42,116 nucleotides of DNA from a virus: IMG/VR virus record IMGVR_UViG_3300046810_000558, positions 1 through 42,116 of that record, one strand, 5' to 3'. Each line of letters begins with the position of its first letter. Position 1 is the stretch's first letter. A program made the translations under genes and the position numbers. Positions 1-7,322 of the stretch are shown here, piece by piece. Below the pieces are notes generated by a model. That model worked only from the letters and a program-made list of their open reading frames with translations, had not been told where the DNA came from and ran no database searches.

Positions 1-252
1 TCATATAATCGGCCGGCTGTCTTCGTGGTAGTTCGATACCATGAAGGTTACCTTCCCAAGCACCACTAAATCCTCCACAGAAGCCCCCTCCAGCGATTCG
101 CCGTCACGGGTGATGATTGACTGGCCGATCAGCTTGCCAACCGCCCTCTTGCCGTACAGCTCGAAACAGTGAATATCCCCTAACATTGGCTTATCACCCG
201 AATCCATCAGATGAAAAACACCCACACGCAGCCCCTCAAACCCAACATACAT
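1..252 (-). pseudogene. Truncated UmuD/HumD-like C-terminal copy
   Basis: The 83 encoded residues match the C-terminal three quarters of the complete HumD-like gene at 1680-2000, with shared blocks such as FELYG, VGKL, QSIITRDGE and VLGKVTFMV. The N-terminal GFPSPA segment is missing and is replaced by about ten unrelated residues. The ATG at 252 has no purine-rich ribosome site before it. The DNA of the two copies runs parallel for roughly 200 bp with scattered substitutions, so this looks like an old duplicate, now separated from the intact copy by the XRE/ImmA cassette. I infer a remnant. A short expressed protein cannot be excluded, because the frame is intact to its TGA at position 1. 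Confidence 0.6.
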
Positions 253-280
253 TCGATCTAATATACTGATTTAACTTGAT

Positions 281-299
281 ATTTACCTTTTAGGTAAAT
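281..299. promoter_or_regulatory. Palindromic operator before the XRE gene
   Basis: ATTTACCT and AGGTAAAT form a perfect 8-bp inverted repeat separated by TTT. It lies just upstream of the promoter-like elements at 316-343 and the XRE regulator at 392. XRE regulators paired with ImmA/IrrE proteases or toxins usually autoregulate through such palindromes, so this is the likely operator. It also sits between the XRE gene and the divergent remnant at 1-252. Confidence 0.6.
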
Positions 300-315
300 T
301 ATTATCTTTTTTTGG

Positions 316-343
316 TTTACATTCTGTTCTTATTTGGTATATT
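316..343 (+). promoter_or_regulatory. Sigma70-like promoter of XRE-ImmA operon
   Basis: TTTACA at 316-321 and TATATT at 338-343 are separated by 16 bp. They lie about 50 bp before the ATG at 392, which is preceded by a GAGGA ribosome site. Assigned from the motif match only. Confidence 0.5.
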
Positions 344-391
344 TCAATCATTGGAGCGATAAAAAGCTCACCCCCCAATGAGGAATACATT

Positions 392-745
392 ATGGCACTT
401 ACTGATTTCGGCAAAGCCGTCAGGAAGGCTCGGATAGATACAGGGTTTACTTTACTTACTATGGCGCAGCGCCTAGAAACAACCCCTGCTTATCTGAGCG
501 GCTTAGAAACCGGAAGGAAAAACATTTCGTCCAAATGGGTTGAAGCAATCTACGATTTATTCGCAGAGCAAGGTTATTACATTGACGAATTACGAATGCT
601 GGCTGATATTGCAAACGAAACGGTACCTTTACAGGGTCTCCCGCCAGAACAGCAAATGTTGGTTGCGGGATTCGCAAAATCTCAATTCACCCCTGAAGAA
701 CTAAAAAAATTCGCATTGCTTTTAGCGGAAATCAATAAAAAATAA
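392..745 (+). CDS. XRE-family HTH transcriptional regulator
   Basis: A 117-residue protein whose first ~65 residues are a classical XRE helix-turn-helix (MAQRLETTPAYLSGLETGR), followed by a helical C-terminal tail. Such proteins bind palindromic DNA and commonly repress their own operon. The next gene, 19 bp downstream on the same strand, is an ImmA/IrrE-type metalloprotease, giving the recurrent XRE plus COG2856 pair. In those pairs the protease usually cleaves or inactivates the regulator after a stress signal such as DNA damage. The perfect palindrome at 281-299 is the probable binding site. The cassette is transcribed opposite to its neighbours, which suggests an autonomous accessory unit. 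Confidence 0.85.
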   Translation: MALTDFGKAVRKARIDTGFTLLTMAQRLETTPAYLSGLETGRKNISSKWVEAIYDLFAEQGYYIDELRMLADIANETVPLQGLPPEQQMLVAGFAKSQFTPEELKKFALLLAEINKK

Positions 746-764
746 ACTCAGGGAGCGAGATAAT

Positions 765-1289
765 ATGTATCGTTTGCGCGGCAATAGGGTACGTCCAATG
801 TCCAGTGAGGACATTGCTTCGAAAGCGTTAAATGCTTGTTTTGCTCTAGGTTTTAGTGGGAAATACAAGTATAACCGTATACCCAAACGTCTTGATCTCG
901 CCATTGAGCAATTGTCAGAATTTGGTATAACCCTAAACCCAATTGATGACGATGAATGGTCCCAGGAAACATTTGATTTGACGATCGGACATTGTGACCC
1001 TGTAACCCTCACAATTAATATTCCGGAGCGCGTTTATCTCATGGCCTGCCAAGGTGAGCGCGACGCCCTAATGATCATATTTCATGAACTTGGGCACCTA
1101 CTTCTGCAACATAAAGCGCTTCTGCACTTTTCAGCAGTAGATGTAGATCAGTCAGAGGACGCTGAATGGCAAGCGGATCTTTTTGCGGAAACAATGTTAG
1201 AAAGATTGGGGTATCAGACAGACCAACTTAGCTTTGATTTTTATGGTAAAGCCCTGTTGACGCAGGGCTTTAGGGGCGAGAAATGTTGA
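765..1289 (+). CDS. ImmA/IrrE-family metallo-endopeptidase
   Basis: A 174-residue protein with the zinc-protease signature HELGH at residues 107-111 and a downstream EWQADLFAE segment around residues 130-140, which supplies the third acidic ligand in this family. Members act in the cytoplasm on XRE-type repressors (ImmA of ICEBs1, IrrE of Deinococcus). The XRE gene immediately upstream is the obvious substrate candidate. The start at 765 is preceded by GGGAGCGAG. Length is normal for a stand-alone COG2856 domain. Whether the pair controls only itself, the small zinc-ribbon gene downstream, or prophage genes cannot be read from the sequence. Confidence 0.85.
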   Translation: MYRLRGNRVRPMSSEDIASKALNACFALGFSGKYKYNRIPKRLDLAIEQLSEFGITLNPIDDDEWSQETFDLTIGHCDPVTLTINIPERVYLMACQGERDALMIIFHELGHLLLQHKALLHFSAVDVDQSEDAEWQADLFAETMLERLGYQTDQLSFDFYGKALLTQGFRGEKC

Positions 1290-1378
1290 CGCATTACTCG
1301 GTGTCTATGGAGATATCTCAACCACAACACTGCTTACTTGACATTGGCAGTCTAGCGGTTCTCCCAACCAAGTGCAAT

Positions 1379-1394
1379 CTGTATGAGTTTACAG
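1379..1394 (+). promoter_or_regulatory. LexA-like box before the zinc-ribbon gene
   Basis: CTG, ten mostly A/T bases, then CAG (CTGTATGAGTTTACAG) fits the CTG-N10-CAG core of the enterobacterial SOS box. The outer flanking bases are poor. It lies about 25 bp before the ATG at 1420. Much weaker than the box at 2262-2281, so tentative. Confidence 0.35.
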
Positions 1395-1419
1395 CTGTAC
1401 AAATCCCCAGGAGAACGTT

Positions 1420-1569
1420 ATGGCTAGCACTACTTGCCGTAAATGTGGGAATACCTGCGATGTTATCTTTCGCCGTTCAATCACGGTTGATGGTAAGGTC
1501 CGCTATCCGAAAAATGGAAAGGTATTTCCAATCCCTCAATGCGGTTGTACTGAGAAAAAATCAGCTTAA
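1420..1569 (+). CDS. Small zinc-ribbon protein (49 aa)
   Basis: An open frame of 49 codons starts at ATG 1420 behind a clear AGGAG placed seven bases upstream. The protein is basic and has a CRKCG knuckle near the N-terminus, a third Cys at residue 13, and CGC near the C-terminus (residues 41-43): the spacing of a small treble-clef or zinc ribbon. An intrinsic terminator follows directly. I do not recognise the family. An overlapping longer frame from 1283 reads through the same DNA but lacks such structure, so I prefer this gene. A weak LexA-like box upstream hints at SOS control. Confidence 0.6.
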   Translation: MASTTCRKCGNTCDVIFRRSITVDGKVRYPKNGKVFPIPQCGCTEKKSA

Positions 1570-1583
1570 CTAAGCTGGCTATC

Positions 1584-1609
1584 AACCCGGTCTTCAGGCC
1601 GGGTTTTTT
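1584..1609 (+). terminator. Intrinsic terminator after zinc-ribbon gene
   Basis: AACCCGG and CCGGGTT form a 7-bp stem with an 8-base loop, followed by a run of six T residues. It closes the rightward XRE / ImmA / zinc-ribbon unit. Confidence 0.8.
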
Positions 1610-1617
1610 ATTACCTT

Positions 1618-1680
1618 TCATCCAGACTTGCGCATTAGCTCAGCAGCTTCGCGATTGGTTTGTTGTAATTTTTTAGCCAT
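1618..1680 (-). CDS. 20-codon ORF after the HumD-like gene
   Basis: A minus-strand frame starts at an ATG overlapping the TGA of the HumD-like gene (TGATG) and encodes MAKKLQQTNREAAELMRKSG before a stop. It could be a tiny coupled peptide or the surviving start of a gene whose remainder was lost when the XRE cassette arrived. Very short, so weakly supported. Confidence 0.2.
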   Translation of the reverse strand: MAKKLQQTNREAAELMRKSG

Positions 1681-2000
1681 CAGATTATTGGTCGGCTGTC
1701 GTCGTGATAATTGGACACCATGAAGGTCACCTTCCCCAGCACCACTAAATCCTCCATAGAAGCCCCCTCAAGCGTTTCGCCGTCTCGGGTGATAATTGAC
1801 TGGCCCATCAGCTTGCCAACCGCCCTCTCGCCGTACAGCTCGAAACAGAGAATATCCCCGGAACAGGGCTTAGCGCCGGAATCCATCAGATGAAGAACCC
1901 CGTCAATATCAAACATGGTCACGCTGGGGCGCACCTGGCAGATCACATTCAGGTCGATCCGCGTTTCAACGTAGTCCTGCGCCGGCGATGGAAATCCCAT
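1680..2000 (-). CDS. HumD/UmuD'-like SOS mutagenesis protein
   Basis: A 106-residue protein that opens with GFPSPAQDYVE, the residues that begin the processed UmuD' form of E. coli UmuD (right after the Cys24-Gly25 cleavage point). It keeps the GDIL strand, the VGKL lysine region and the VLGKVTFMV closing strand of the S24/UmuD fold. The SGDSM nucleophile segment and the long loop after it are absent, so self-cleavage is not expected. Phage P1 HumD is a known UmuD' homologue made directly in short form, and this gene looks like that class. The start at 2000 was chosen because it yields MGFPSPA and lies just past the upstream stop. It is the second gene behind a LexA box. No umuC homologue is present in the window, so a host polymerase partner is inferred. 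Confidence 0.7.
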   Translation of the reverse strand: MGFPSPAQDYVETRIDLNVICQVRPSVTMFDIDGVLHLMDSGAKPCSGDILCFELYGERAVGKLMGQSIITRDGETLEGASMEDLVVLGKVTFMVSNYHDDSRPII

Positions 2001-2001
2001 A

Positions 2002-2244
2002 TCAGTGGCCCCCGTTATTTGGATTGAACAGGTGGAACGTCCGGCGCTCACCCTCTTCTGTCGAGATGTCGCGGAAGCAGCCCTGATAGTGCTCAATCCA
2101 CCGGTTGGCTTCAGCCAGGGTGAAATTATGGTTCACCTTCGCCAGATGCTCCACGAAGTCGACCGTGGTCACCGTGCGCTTGCCGTTTGGCGCTATCCTG
2201 ATGCTTGCTCTGAATGCTGTTGCTATGTCGTCTCTGCGTGCCAT
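2002..2244 (-). CDS. Small SOS-operon protein upstream of HumD-like
   Basis: An 80-residue protein beginning MARRDDIATAF. ATG 2244 is preferred over an upstream TTG because a GGGGG ribosome site sits about six bases before it. The sequence is mixed charged and helical (HLAKVNHNFTLAEANRWIEHYQ) with no membrane segment or metal motif. I do not recognise the family. It is the first gene downstream of the strong LexA box at 2262-2281 and its stop lies just before the start of the HumD-like gene, so the two are surely co-transcribed and SOS-induced. It may be an accessory of the mutagenesis function or a separate regulator. Confidence 0.65.
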   Translation of the reverse strand: MARRDDIATAFRASIRIAPNGKRTVTTVDFVEHLAKVNHNFTLAEANRWIEHYQGCFRDISTEEGERRTFHLFNPNNGGH

Positions 2245-2261
2245 GATGGCCCCCAATCAAT

Positions 2262-2281
2262 TACTGTATGCATATACAGTA
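2262..2281 (-). promoter_or_regulatory. Near-consensus LexA (SOS) box
   Basis: TACTGTATGCATATACAGTA matches the E. coli LexA operator TACTG-(TA)5-CAGTA except in two central bases. It sits about 20 bp upstream of the ATG at 2244, so it should place the small gene and the HumD-like gene under LexA repression. Confidence 0.9.
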
Positions 2282-2359
2282 ATATTGATCGGCGTAGGCT
2301 ATCAAGGGGATTATCAGGTAGGGGTGTTAGTGGGTTGAAGGGAAAGGGGATTTAGTTTA

Positions 2360-2377
2360 GCCCGGAAAATTCCGGGC
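2360..2377 (-). terminator. Hairpin after the acyltransferase gene
   Basis: GCCCGGAA and TTCCGGGC form an 8-bp inverted repeat with almost no loop, 11 bp past the acyltransferase stop. There is no strong T tract on either strand, so it is at best a weak terminator. Confidence 0.35.
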
Positions 2378-2388
2378 ATGTCTCAAAA

Positions 2389-3453
2389 TTAAAATGTTGA
2401 TTTAGATGTCTCAAAGTTGCTGAGTTTGCGACGGTACTTTTCAACATTCTTATCAATCAATACATATAATATCAAAGAGCACGATATTGAAATGCATATC
2501 ATAATTAATGACCACATCCAACTTCCGCGATGATTTGTAATCACGTAAGCTACAATCGGCCAGTGAATTAAATAAATAGGGTAGCTGAGTTCACCTATGA
2601 ATCTATCAAGCTTACTGTTTTTAGTGAAGTGAAAAACAAATGAGACGGAAGCGGCAAACATTGAGAAGCAGATTATATTAATATATGGATTATTGAAGTC
2701 ATGTTGAATAATCGAGATTAAAACGAATATCAACACGCACCCCGACAATGACGCAACCCACCACCTTATATTTACGTAAATTAATTTAATTTTCAACAAA
2801 CACCACAACCAATAAGAAATCATACCCAGAAGAAATAACCAGAATGAATTTAAGGCACTTCGGTGATCTAATGGATGATGAAAGAACAGCATACTTTTAA
2901 TGGTGATGTATACTATCGTGAAAATCACAAGCAATGATGCGGTGATCCTCCAACTCCTTGCAAACAAAGGGGCAACCAAGTAAAAGCATATCTCCACACC
3001 CACAGACCACATATGCTGCATATGTGCTGCGTTTGTCAGGGGTTGGATTTTCAAGGATTGTGCTTGCTGATTAAGAAAAACCAGGTGGTTAGTACTATCG
3101 ATGCCAAACCACCAAAGTATCTGCGAAAAAAGCATTGATATTGATGATAAGTAGACCAACATGGTTCCCCAAAAATTTCTATAAATACTCGGGTCTATTG
3201 GTGCCACAAAAATCACGACTAAAATGAATACGGAGATGTAACTAGGCCATAACCGAAGAATTCTCGCAAGATAGAAACCCGATGTATTACCGACATATTT
3301 TTCGTTTAATACTAGCGCCATATAGAACCCAGATATTATAAAGAAGGCCATTACTGCAAGGTGGCCTTCAATGCCTGGGGCTCTGATTCCATTGTGAGAC
3401 ACGACAACTGATATTGCGAGTAAGAAACGAATTAATCCCATGACATCGCTCAT
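2389..3453 (-). CDS. Acyltransferase family 3 (O-antigen acetylase-like)
   Basis: A 354-residue polytopic membrane protein of the OafA/Oac type (acyltransferase 3). It has the N-terminal RFLLAISVVVSHNG segment with the conserved His at residue 20, about ten hydrophobic helices, SVGVEICFYLVAPL near the middle and YPIYLIHWP near the C-terminus. These enzymes acetylate lipopolysaccharide sugars at the inner membrane. The gene is AT-rich compared with the tail genes and sits just beyond the tail fibre, the usual place for serotype-converting genes in SfV-like and P22-like phages. The likely benefit is altering the receptor to block superinfection. The acceptor sugar cannot be predicted. Confidence 0.85.
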   Translation of the reverse strand: MSDVMGLIRFLLAISVVVSHNGIRAPGIEGHLAVMAFFIISGFYMALVLNEKYVGNTSGFYLARILRLWPSYISVFILVVIFVAPIDPSIYRNFWGTMLVYLSSISMLFSQILWWFGIDSTNHLVFLNQQAQSLKIQPLTNAAHMQHMWSVGVEICFYLVAPLFARSWRITASLLVIFTIVYITIKSMLFFHHPLDHRSALNSFWLFLLGMISYWLWCLLKIKLIYVNIRWWVASLSGCVLIFVLISIIQHDFNNPYINIICFSMFAASVSFVFHFTKNSKLDRFIGELSYPIYLIHWPIVAYVITNHRGSWMWSLIMICISISCSLILYVLIDKNVEKYRRKLSNFETSKSTF

Positions 3454-3569
3454 TTCAAAAAAAGTTAACTTAATTCTACAGTCATTATAAAAAATGAGCG
3501 AGAAAGTTACAAAACCCTTACCAATTACCCGTTATAATATCACAAACCTGCCAGTAACTCACTATGAAA

Positions 3570-3716
3570 TCATTCAATTTTTTTCATGAAATCAATCACT
3601 CTATCGTCATCATCATCAATATATCCGAGATTCGAATAGTTTTCATCTGATTGCTCAGATGAAAACATAGCTATTATCTCTGTTTCATTTGAATCTTTAA
3701 ATTGAACGAATTTCAT
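3570..3716 (-). CDS. Small acidic protein downstream of tail fibre (48 aa)
   Basis: The minus strand has a 48-codon frame starting at ATG 3716, with GGTGG a few bases upstream. The protein starts MKFVQFKD, has an IIAMFSSEQSDENY segment, then an acidic run (DDDDD) and ends FMKKIE. Short proteins of this pattern (a hydrophobic strand, an acidic stretch and a Phe near the end) commonly follow fibre genes in enterobacterial phages. It lies 14 bp after the fibre stop. Role unknown; perhaps fibre maturation. Confidence 0.6.
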   Translation of the reverse strand: MKFVQFKDSNETEIIAMFSSEQSDENYSNLGYIDDDDDRVIDFMKKIE

Positions 3717-3730
3717 AACGCCACCATTTT

Positions 3731-4720
3731 TTAGAATTCATATCCAGAACAGTAAATAGTAAATTGATATGCCGTTGGGCCATTTATCGAGGTGTAATAA
3801 TAGATTGTTTGAGCTGTGATCATTTGAATAGGTATTGCAGCTGAGTCATATGATACTGCTGATTGGCCTGTTCCAACGTATATACCCCCTGCCGTTCTTC
3901 CTATGCCGTTGGCATCCGCAGACAATGCAAACCCTATTGACCCAGTTCCTGCAGATGCCCTTGATCGGACATAAATGAAGCAATTTCTTGCATTCCGTGG
4001 TACTGCAGATGAGATGTTAAGTGCCGTAGCTGTGCTTGGTGTGGATGTTGAATCAAGCAACGTAATTTGATTAGTGCGAATTGCCCTTTGGAACTGATAT
4101 CCTGGGATAAGATTCCGGTTTCCATCAGTTCCCCACACCGAAACTAGAGCAGATGCAGTGAAGCCCGAAGGCATATTTGGGCCGCTGTAGACTTCCGGTG
4201 CAATTGTGGATGTTGCATCCACGCCCAGCAGAGCTACGTTGGCATTAGTTGGGTTATAGATGACGTAAACAGCAAGAAATCCGGTGACTGGTGCACTACC
4301 CGTGGCCATCCCACCCACTCCGACTGTGGTTAAAGTGATACGCGCATTAACACTTTTAAGCCGAAACTGACTTCCCCCCAGCGCGGTGTTAACGATTAAC
4401 TCATCCGCATAGAAGTCAGCAACAGTTGATGCTGTAGCAACTGTCATTCTTGCGTTGCGCGACTGTCCAACAATACCTGGATAATTAACAGGTTGTTTAA
4501 ATAGCAAATTTAATGCTGCAAGAAGTTGATTATTTTTGCTTTTGTCAAGACTTACACCAGCCCCTTCTATTACATAAGCGATTTCTTCCTGAAGAGAATC
4601 AAAAAAGTTTTCATCCAATGCGGTTGGCAACTCACCGGTCTGAGGGTTACCACCAGTAAACCCATTTTTACCTGCGCCAAATTTATCTACCTGTGCAGTT
4701 GGGGTATCAATACGATGCAT
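3731..4720 (-). CDS. Tail fibre protein
   Basis: A 329-residue protein whose first ~80 residues (MHRIDTPTAQVDKFGAGKNGFTGGNPQTGELPT in two blocks, then LQEEIAYVIEGAG) are the conserved baseplate-attachment domain of Mu S- and P2 H-type fibres. The rest is low-complexity, Ser/Thr/Gly/Ala-rich beta structure, as expected for a trimeric shaft and receptor-binding tip. It follows the gp48-like gene by two bases, in Mu order. It is shorter than Mu S, so only a compact tip is present. No invertase or alternative tip is seen nearby. Confidence 0.85.
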   Translation of the reverse strand: MHRIDTPTAQVDKFGAGKNGFTGGNPQTGELPTALDENFFDSLQEEIAYVIEGAGVSLDKSKNNQLLAALNLLFKQPVNYPGIVGQSRNARMTVATASTVADFYADELIVNTALGGSQFRLKSVNARITLTTVGVGGMATGSAPVTGFLAVYVIYNPTNANVALLGVDATSTIAPEVYSGPNMPSGFTASALVSVWGTDGNRNLIPGYQFQRAIRTNQITLLDSTSTPSTATALNISSAVPRNARNCFIYVRSRASAGTGSIGFALSADANGIGRTAGGIYVGTGQSAVSYDSAAIPIQMITAQTIYYYTSINGPTAYQFTIYCSGYEF

Positions 4721-4722
4721 AT

Positions 4723-5304
4723 TTACTCCGGATATCTGAAAATAACGTAGGTATGTGATGGAGATAATTTTTCAAGCACGCACTCCGCAACCGTGTCTCC
4801 CCAGGTTCGTAGACTATCGGTGCAGTTGCTGATCGCAGTCATCGAGTTAATTTGCGTTGAGGACGGCATATTTACTTGCCAGTAATAACGCCAGTCATCT
4901 GTATATAACGACTCGGTACAGACAGAATTGCAGGTAAACTGGCTATTGTTGTAACGTGTGATTGTCGCATCCGCGTAGCCCAGCGCTTCAAGCTGAGCTA
5001 GATAAAATGCCTCATTGATGCCACCGGGAAGATTTAATTTTGCATCCAGTCGCTGCCGCCGCTGCTGAAGGGTCTGTACACCTGCGGGAGCACAGCTATC
5101 AGGCAGACCGCTGATTGCTTCATAACGGTCAATAAGTTCGGTAACGGACCTGGGGTCTATTTCCAGCATCAGGGCATCCCCCCTCCCATGAACTGCCGCA
5201 AGTGAGGGCGCAAGGCCGGTCAGCAGCAGGTCTTCAGAATCCCATGCAGGACCTCTCGGCAATAATGCGCCAAGCATCTGCCGGTACTGTGCCGTTAAGT
5301 CCAT
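4723..5304 (-). CDS. Mu gp48-like baseplate protein (YmfQ/DUF2313)
   Basis: A 193-residue protein with the hallmark start [16 protein letters not shown], an [14 protein letters not shown] block and a Cys-containing C-terminal half. This is the YmfQ/DUF2313 family that includes Mu gp48 and links the baseplate wedge to the fibres. Its start overlaps the end of the gp47-like gene by 10 bp, so they are translationally coupled. Confidence 0.85.
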   Translation of the reverse strand: MDLTAQYRQMLGALLPRGPAWDSEDLLLTGLAPSLAAVHGRGDALMLEIDPRSVTELIDRYEAISGLPDSCAPAGVQTLQQRRQRLDAKLNLPGGINEAFYLAQLEALGYADATITRYNNSQFTCNSVCTESLYTDDWRYYWQVNMPSSTQINSMTAISNCTDSLRTWGDTVAECVLEKLSPSHTYVIFRYPE

Positions 5305-6362
5305 GAGATTGTCCCTACCACGCCCACTTCACCTTTGCCGATGCTGATATCAGCCGCCGGACTGACCAGCGTATGGCTGTACTCACCCGAAGCGATACTG
5401 ATTGCTTCGCTGATACGTGAAAGTTTAAGTACGCCTTCCGGCACGCCATCACGCAGCATCATTGAGAGAAGCTCTGCCTCGACGGCATAGCGCACCGCTG
5501 TGGTATCCGGGTTTAACCTAATCTGAAAGTCAACGACATGTGGTGTTGGCGCAAACACATAAATATCCGCACCGGCCACAGGTGCCAGCGGTTCAATATA
5601 GGCCTTAACGGCGGCAACGGTTGCTGCGCCAGGGATCGGATTAATCAGGTCGCTGTTTGCCACCATCACGCCCACCGTTCCCCGACCGCTCCAGTGCCGG
5701 TAAGTCCAGGCGCGGGTAATGCCTGCCACCTCTTTGGCCCACACCTCGTAATCACCGTCCGCTCCACCCTGCGGGGTCCAGTACCATCGCTCAATAACGC
5801 GCGCGCGCCAGACTTCTAAATCTTCGATGTCAGCGCCGCCCTGTATGCTGTCCGCCACGCCAGCAGAGGTCAGACCCGTAACAGGACTGACAAGCCGCAT
5901 AGTCAGCCCGTCATCCGTGTTGCCAGCCTTACCAGCCGTATTGCAGATAACCGGCACACGCAGAACGCCACCCGCTGATGAAGCTTTTTCAGTCGTGGTG
6001 AACGAAGTCAGATCATCACGCTGAATTACCACTCCGGCAGGAATGGGGATGCCGTCGGTGGCAACGTCCCACCTTGCAAACCCTGTTGCAAATGTCGCAG
6101 CCTTACGGGGGCAGCGTTTCATATTTGCATGACGCTCCAACCAGTCCTCTTCAGCCAAATCTGGCAAAAGGTTCCGCGCCAGATAATCGATGTAACCATA
6201 AACGGTATGCACCGCGGCCGCCTGTACGCGCCCGTAAACCTCAGCATCAGTTCTCCTTAGAGCAGCAAGGGTTGTGTCAGCAGCGAGGCGGGTAAGAATG
6301 TCGTTTCGAATTGTGGTGATTAACTGAGGGAGTGTCGGGCGGGTAAATCCACTGTCAGCCAT
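5295..6362 (-). CDS. Baseplate wedge protein J / Mu gp47-like
   Basis: A protein of about 355 residues with the [11 protein letters not shown]-terminus and the [23 protein letters not shown] and WTYRHWSG motifs of the baseplate J/gp47 family. It forms the wedge of contractile tails. ATG 6362 is preferred over a start at 6383 because GGAGTG lies at proper spacing and the overlap with the previous gene is then 8 bp. Confidence 0.9.
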   Translation of the reverse strand: MADSGFTRPTLPQLITTIRNDILTRLAADTTLAALRRTDAEVYGRVQAAAVHTVYGYIDYLARNLLPDLAEEDWLERHANMKRCPRKAATFATGFARWDVATDGIPIPAGVVIQRDDLTSFTTTEKASSAGGVLRVPVICNTAGKAGNTDDGLTMRLVSPVTGLTSAGVADSIQGGADIEDLEVWRARVIERWYWTPQGGADGDYEVWAKEVAGITRAWTYRHWSGRGTVGVMVANSDLINPIPGAATVAAVKAYIEPLAPVAGADIYVFAPTPHVVDFQIRLNPDTTAVRYAVEAELLSMMLRDGVPEGVLKLSRISEAISIASGEYSHTLVSPAADISIGKGEVGVVGTISWT

Positions 6363-6768
6363 TGAGTTCACTCCATAAATCATTAAAGGAAAATGCCGTG
6401 CGGTTGCCGTCTTTCTGGCTGATTACCACTGAGGCGCTTAGCGTTTTAATCCCGGTTCGCTCAGCCGTCACATCCACCCGCGCCGCTACGCCGTCATCCA
6501 CCAGCCACTGCAAGGCCTGGCTGATATATTCGCGGGCTTTCAGTGGGGTTTTGTTGGTGAGTTTCTGGCGACTGAGAAGATAAAGGCGCGATCCAATGCG
6601 GTCGTTCTGGATGGTCGGGAAGCTGTCGCCCCACCAGCCGTTATCCTGCTCGGGATTATCGTCTGGCTCAGCCTTTCGCCAGGAGAACAAAGAAATAATT
6701 ACCGCGCGTGTCAGAGGATCGGGCGGCCACGTTACGTCTCGCTGGACGCCGTTGATAACAATAATCAT
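6355..6768 (-). CDS. Mu gp46-like baseplate protein
   Basis: A 137-residue protein with the family features DNGWWGDSFP, GSRLYLLSRQKLT and AREYISQALQWLVDDGVA of the phage GP46 family. It plays the gp25-like role joining sheath and baseplate. It sits between the spike and wedge genes with short overlaps on both sides, in Mu order. Confidence 0.9.
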   Translation of the reverse strand: MIIVINGVQRDVTWPPDPLTRAVIISLFSWRKAEPDDNPEQDNGWWGDSFPTIQNDRIGSRLYLLSRQKLTNKTPLKAREYISQALQWLVDDGVAARVDVTAERTGIKTLSASVVISQKDGNRTAFSFNDLWSELNG

Positions 6769-7322
6769 GCCGCCTCCATTTTCTGCGTTGTCGCATCGGT
6801 AGTGCCGCCGCCATCGCCGTTCTCTTTATGCGTGTGCCCGTTATATGAAATGCGCATATCTGACATGGTCACGCCGGAAGAATCACACCTGTCTTTGATC
6901 TCACCGGTCGCCTCGATGTCCATTTCAAACCGTGCTGTCGGCGCGTTGGTAAAGGTAATCGGCTTGCCTGCGCCATCGACGACTATCCCTGCGCGGGTCA
7001 GCGTGACTGACTGGCCTTGATCGTCATAAACCGCCACTTCGCCGGATGCCAGCCCTTTGATACGGTAGCGCCGGTCAGATACAACCAGCACCACGCCGTG
7101 AGAGCGATCCCCGTCGAAATAGGCGGCCACAGCTTCAGCACCCGTATGCGGTGCGGCGGTAAAACCGTACGGCTCCATGTGCTCGATGTCGCTTTTGCCC
7201 TCACCTCCGGCCATCTCAATCTGAAGCATCTGGCATTTGGTTGCCGTGTTAAGTCCGCGCACCACGGCGCGGGCCAGAAGATTTGAAAGCCCCCGGCTCA
7301 TGCCGGAAAAAGGATTAGCCAT
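6765..7322 (-). CDS. Baseplate spike protein (gpV / Mu gp45-like)
   Basis: A 185-residue central spike protein. It has an N-terminal OB-fold region (first ~110 residues), a beta-helical middle and a C-terminal apex YNGHTHKENGDGGGTT. The HTH pattern matches the iron-binding HxH of Mu gp45 and P2 gpV tips. Its stop overlaps the gp46-like start by 4 bp (ATGA). It punctures the outer membrane during sheath contraction. Confidence 0.92.
   Translation of the reverse strand: MANPFSGMSRGLSNLLARAVVRGLNTATKCQMLQIEMAGGEGKSDIEHMEPYGFTAAPHTGAEAVAAYFDGDRSHGVVLVVSDRRYRIKGLASGEVAVYDDQGQSVTLTRAGIVVDGAGKPITFTNAPTARFEMDIEATGEIKDRCDSSGVTMSDMRISYNGHTHKENGDGGGTTDATTQKMEAA

Noticed and set aside
1283-1573. 96-codon plus-strand frame after the ImmA gene
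   Set aside because: Although it has a start overlapping the ImmA stop, its protein has no coherent features, and the 49-codon zinc-ribbon frame in the same DNA has Cys motifs and a better ribosome site.
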